The translations under genes and the position numbers were made by a program. The notes beneath the pieces were generated by a model. That model searched no databases, was not told where the DNA came from, and saw nothing but the letters and a program-made list of their open reading frames with translations. From Spizellomyces punctatus DAOM BR117 (lineage: Eukaryota > Chytridiomycota > Chytridiomycetes > Spizellomycetales > Spizellomycetaceae), in NCBI RefSeq assembly GCF_000182565.1, contig NW_015971537.1, forward strand, positions 248,001 to 312,000: a stretch of 64,000 nt of DNA. Direction: 5' to 3'. Of this stretch, positions 60,235 through 64,000 are shown in pieces. Positions within the stretch are counted from its first letter, which is position 1, and the number at the start of each line of letters is the position of its first letter.

Positions 60235-60390
60235 GTGGGGATTCATTTTGGGAAAAGACAAAAGAAAGATGCTTTAGGGACCTATGGGGGCTCTCCATTT
60301 TTCAATTTGCTGTTTATTTTGTAATTTACCCTCATGATATATAGTCAGTCTCAGTGGGTTTGGTTTCTACCCATTTTTCGCCTAAATGGG

Positions 60391-61682
60391 TCACTCGTTT
60401 TCCCAGTCTGCTATTGGAGAGATGAGATACTCAACAAACTCAATGTCCTTCTCATTGACGTTTATCATGAACTTTTTCCACGTAGCGACAAGAATTAGCA
60501 TGCAGCGCGTGGGCATTCTCCAAGATAGCATTCTGTACTTACTTGCATGCTCAAAAATCCCGCTTCATTAACACGAATCGACGTTTTTGAAGAAAGGCTC
60601 AAGGCTTTCAGACATGACTGTAGTAGAGTATGCTGATAGTGGTTTTCGATAGGATGGAGACAATGAAAAGACTCTATCACATCTGTGTCTTTCGGATAAT
60701 CCATTTGAGCATCACCTGCTAAACTGGAAGCAGAGAGACGGAAGTAGGGTGCATCTGGAGAAATGTGGAGCGTGATCGTGTCTGATGTGCCGTCCAGTTC
60801 TGAAAAGGCGTCTCTGAGCCAATCTGACTGGAAATCATTTAATGAAGCTACGAGCATATTTTTGCATCAAGAAGAACGTGATCGAGCCCAACCTACCTTC
60901 ATAATCAGTTTGCTGACCATGCGCTGCTCTGCGAATGTTGAAAAAAGATCCGTGAGCGCTTCAGGATTGTATGTCGTCAAACGACATTCTGTTACTACGC
61001 CGCGTTCTTCCAACCTTCGTAAGAGAAGAGTGAGATGATGCAAAAGCGCTCCCACAATTAATGATGGGATTTCTTACATGAGGGAAAGATGATCGCCATC
61101 CAACGGGCATATTACTCGCACCGCAACTCGATCCCTATCCTTCCCCAACCCGCCGGTTTGGGTATCTTGAATTTGACTCGCGCCAAAAAAGCCTCCGTGA
61201 CCCCGCTGCCCGCCGTCATTCCCACCCGTCGATAAAGAATATGGAATAGCACTGGTACCGCCAAAAATCGTTAAGCAGTCCAGTAGGGTAGGGAGCTCGA
61301 TGCAAAAGCATATTTCACTATCAATGTCACCACTGTCATCACCGTTTGGCGACCCGAGGCGGCTGCGTGGGAAGAGAAATTCGCGGAAATGCGACTCTCT
61401 GATCTGCGTCCGCGCTTGGGAGGCCTTTGACTCTTCGACAATGAATTGAATGCCTTGTCTATTTATAACGCAGTTGGCTTTCTACATGTTATGAAAATAT
61501 GTAATGTCCAATGTGAGGGGACTCCTCTTGAAAGGGGCCGGCATATGATCAACGAAACGTACTTCCTTGAAGGAGATGGCCTTGAGGATCGTGACTAGAG
61601 ACCGAACGTTGTCAAGCTTGCCCTTAAAGTGGCTCGATGCATTTGCTGTGCTTCGTCCGGATAAAAAAGCATCTTGAGCCAT
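60391..61682 (-). CDS. RAD1: Checkpoint clamp subunit Rad1 (9-1-1 complex)
   Basis: PCNA-like subunit of the Rad9-Hus1-Rad1 clamp in the DNA damage checkpoint; named after S. pombe rad1 and human RAD1, not budding-yeast Rad1. Start MAQDAFLSGRSTANASSHFK with GKLDNVRSLVTILKAISFKE. Intron 1 follows, then ANCVINRQGIQFIVEESK and REFLF, the family's first-domain signature. ICFCIELPTLLDCLTIFGGT contains the conserved core. Later exons give EERGVVTECRLTTYNPEALT, SDWLRDAFSELDGTSDTITL, SPDAPYFRLSASSLAGDAQM and KTSIRVNEAGFLSMQFMI, ending EFVEYLISPIADWENE. About six exons. Its 3' end lies 156 bp from the kinase stop (convergent). An unusual Gly/Ser/Asp loop follows SAIPYSLSTGG. Confidence 0.9.
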
Positions 61683-64000
61683 GCGACGGTCCGGGGAGGG
61701 ACAGCGGCACAATCAGTCAGATCACCAAATGTGCGATTTTGTACGAATTGAGGGCACAGCAGTGTAGGAGCGACAATAATAATGCTATTGAAGGGGGGTC
61801 AATGAATTTCCAACTCTTCGACGGTTGGCCAGCAAAATGTCTAGTCGTGAATTCGAGACTTGCTCTGTCCTGATTTCTGCAGATTCCACGCGTTAAACCA
61901 TCCAACTGCAACCAGCGAAATGTCGACTAGTGAATACGATGTATCATCTACCATGTTTATCGAAAACAACTCTCAGCAAAAGGTTTGAAAGGAATAACAC
62001 TCATATACCATCAATCTCTTCTTGTTCGGTTGATGGCCATACTGGATGTGATTAGGGTACGACCTTACGACAAACCCAATTGAACAACAGCGAAATGGAA
62101 AATGGTCCTTACTTCACGTATTTGAGAAGAAGAACATATCAAATGCTATGGAACAATGTCAGCAGATCGACTACAAATCAAACTCTATTCTGAATTGAAA
62201 TGGTCCGGGGGGTTTTTTTCCTCATCTAAATGGACAATAGAAAGGAGTGGAAGGCAACTGCTGACATCACTGGCAATGGTATCGTCGCCTGCATCGGAGA
62301 TTGATCTCGTTTTCAATTTTGCTGTGACGTACCATGGGCAGCAAGAAGGAAACCTTACAAAAGGTAATAGCGACGAGTATCCTGAGAATTGTTGCACGTT
62401 ATTGGGGCAAGGTTTGGTCTTCAGATGGAGGAAAATGATTCTGAACCGCAAAGCGCAAGTACGAAATCGATCATCTTGTGCCAGCAGTTATTCGCGATAT
62501 CAGATCCCTCTTCATCATCTATTGCACACATTTGAAATTCGTGTCGTTGCGAGAAAGCATCCGGCGGCCAACGTGGGATTACGACACACGCAATAGCATT
62601 TTCGATAGCTCCCGAACAGACGACTTTGGCAAAAACGTCCCTCAGGTGGCGTGGCGTGGCATCGATGTGGCGCGGTTCACTTAACACTGTGCCACATGCG
62701 CGTTTCTCCGGTCGCCGCGAGATCAGGTTGCACCTCTGGGCATCTAATGGTTAAGAAAGAGCAGTAAGTGTCATATAGCGCGCTGGTAAAGTGTGCCCCT
62801 CCGCGGCAAATGAATCGCCGTCTTTTAGCTGTTGGTCGCATGTTTCCATCCTAAAGATAAAATATTAAATAGCAGTGGATGTATCGCCGGTCACCATTGT
62901 AGTGTGCTCGATCTTAGATTGCAACTGCATACGACTGGTTGTTTATCTTGGCATTGCGTCAACGCCCCAACTCTACATGGAAATAACTCATACGTGCTGA
63001 ACTTCCGGTTGTTCATATTCCAATCAACGGCCACAACTAAAAAGGGGCCAGCTTTCCCCCTCTTAGCTACTCGGTACCTACGAAATGTACTTGTTCTCCG
63101 CAGCACACTTCTCGCCCTATCAATGACAAGATATCTCTACTTTGCTGTTTGTCCCGTCCCTGATGCTTTCTCCCAACCTTCGCATTGATCTTTCTACGAA
63201 GCGTCGTCATGGGTCTTAGCATTTCAGTCGAATGTCGGACGGTAAAGGACATAATAAGTGGTTAAGCAACGACTCAAGTCGTTTTCAGAATGTGGATATG
63301 GCAGAGGTTTTTAGAACGACCCGTGGCTGCAATCGACACTACCTCCTGTAGACTGCTGTTCTCACCACAGCGATGGCACTGAGGCACGTGCTCTGGATTC
63401 CCTTACTGACACTGTTTACGAATTTGAAGCATATTCAGGTATCGAACTTTTCCACACAAATATGCGCTATAGCCAAAATAGTAGGAATGCCAAAATCCAC
63501 CACCTGTTGAGAGATCAGATGAGATTTCTTATTCGCGACATTCTCCTTTAGCACACCGCCATCTTCTTTATTACGAAACATCATCCAGGTGAGGCAGTAT
63601 CGTGCAAATGTACTCGGCGGCCACCATTCACCTGCTAGTCGAGTTCGCATATCAATTTAAAATCAGCGAATGGGAGAATATTTGCAAAAACTTGCTCCAG
63701 CTGAAGAAAAATGTGAACCGGTACACATTTGAAAGAAGGCAGTAGCAATTCCATTAAATACTATGGTATAATGGAAGGAGTGGTGTTATTGTTCCCGCCA
63801 ATGTCGATCTGCTACCAGATCAGATCCCACTTACCTTCTATCTGGAGACCGCTTGCTGGCTTCTCTTTGGGATAGTGTAGGACACAATGACAGGTATGAC
63901 AGCAATGTAGCGGTTCTAAAGGACTAGGTGACCTAGCTAAAGACATGTAGTGGACTGTCGTCGCTCGTTGTAGTTGATCGATTACGTAATGATCGTAGGC
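61683..64000. other. Terminal stretch without a supported gene
   Basis: About 2.3 kb containing the upstream region of RAD1. Open frames at 62156-62596 (+) and 62185-62451 (-) overlap and match nothing I know. There is no visible exon series with plausible splice signals, no transposase, reverse transcriptase or integrase motif, and no tRNA that I could fold. A gene continuing past the window edge is possible. Confidence 0.55.

Noticed and set aside
62156..62596. 146-codon plus-strand frame near the window end
   Set aside because: No domain, no convincing start context, and an overlapping antisense frame; not enough to call a gene.
62690..62800. Possible tRNA-like GC-rich segment
   Set aside because: I could not form a cloverleaf with a T-loop and matching acceptor stem.

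Overview
The window is eukaryotic nuclear DNA from a fungus, most likely an early-diverging, flagellated (chytrid-type) one. Genes are dense and cut by many short GT-AG introns, mostly about 45-110 nt. A fungal assignment is supported by a homologue of the SIN component Cdc14, an Erv41/ERGIC2 protein, ARG7-type ornithine acetyltransferase and an Xpt1-like purine phosphoribosyltransferase. A flagellated fungus is suggested by a SPATA4-like CH-domain protein, a C2CD5 orthologue and a C2/coiled-coil protein of basal-body type. This placement is inference from gene content; no rRNA or organelle sequence is present. All exon boundaries were worked out by eye from reading frame, splice dinucleotides and family knowledge.

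Layout, left to right. 0-14 kb: gluconokinase (+), an unknown basic coiled-coil protein (-), pterin-4a-carbinolamine dehydratase (-), mitochondrial cardiolipin synthase (+), a membrane-anchored beta-propeller protein (-), the cohesin loader MAU2/Scc4 (+), a SPATA4-like CH protein (-), a xanthine/hypoxanthine phosphoribosyltransferase (+), a kappa-GST/HCCA isomerase (-) and an unknown coiled-coil protein (+). 14-28 kb: an SH3 plus double RA scaffold (-), the repair nuclease XPG/Rad2 (+, broken by an assembly gap flanked by a duplicated contig end), ARG7 (-), SRR1-like (+), ATG101 (-) and a small unknown protein (+). 28-39 kb: importin-9/Kap114 (+), SIN component Cdc14 (-), C2CD5 (-) and ATG8 (+).

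39-42 kb is a gene-poor stretch with a 120-N gap. 42-54 kb: a six-kelch protein (+), the LSH/HELLS-type SNF2 remodeller (+), free methionine-(R)-sulfoxide reductase (-), a large helical protein whose C-terminus resembles Integrator subunit 5 (+), Erv41/ERGIC2 (-) and an unknown coiled-coil protein (+) with an apparent frameshift. 54-62 kb: a multi-C2/coiled-coil protein (-), a GCKIII Ste20-family kinase (+) and the 9-1-1 clamp subunit RAD1 (-). The last 2.3 kb holds nothing I can support.

Strands alternate almost gene by gene, so most neighbours share short divergent promoters or converge tail to tail. Functional themes recur: genome maintenance (MAU2, XPG, HELLS, RAD1), autophagy (ATG101, ATG8), polarity/cytokinesis signalling (SH3-RA protein, Cdc14, GCKIII kinase) and ciliary-type proteins. 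There is no operon logic. I found no CRISPR array, tRNA, rRNA, intact transposon or biosynthetic cluster. The most notable individual observations are a 2-nt microexon that restores the kinase APE motif, a start codon alone on its exon in C2CD5, and an Integrator-like subunit in a fungal context.
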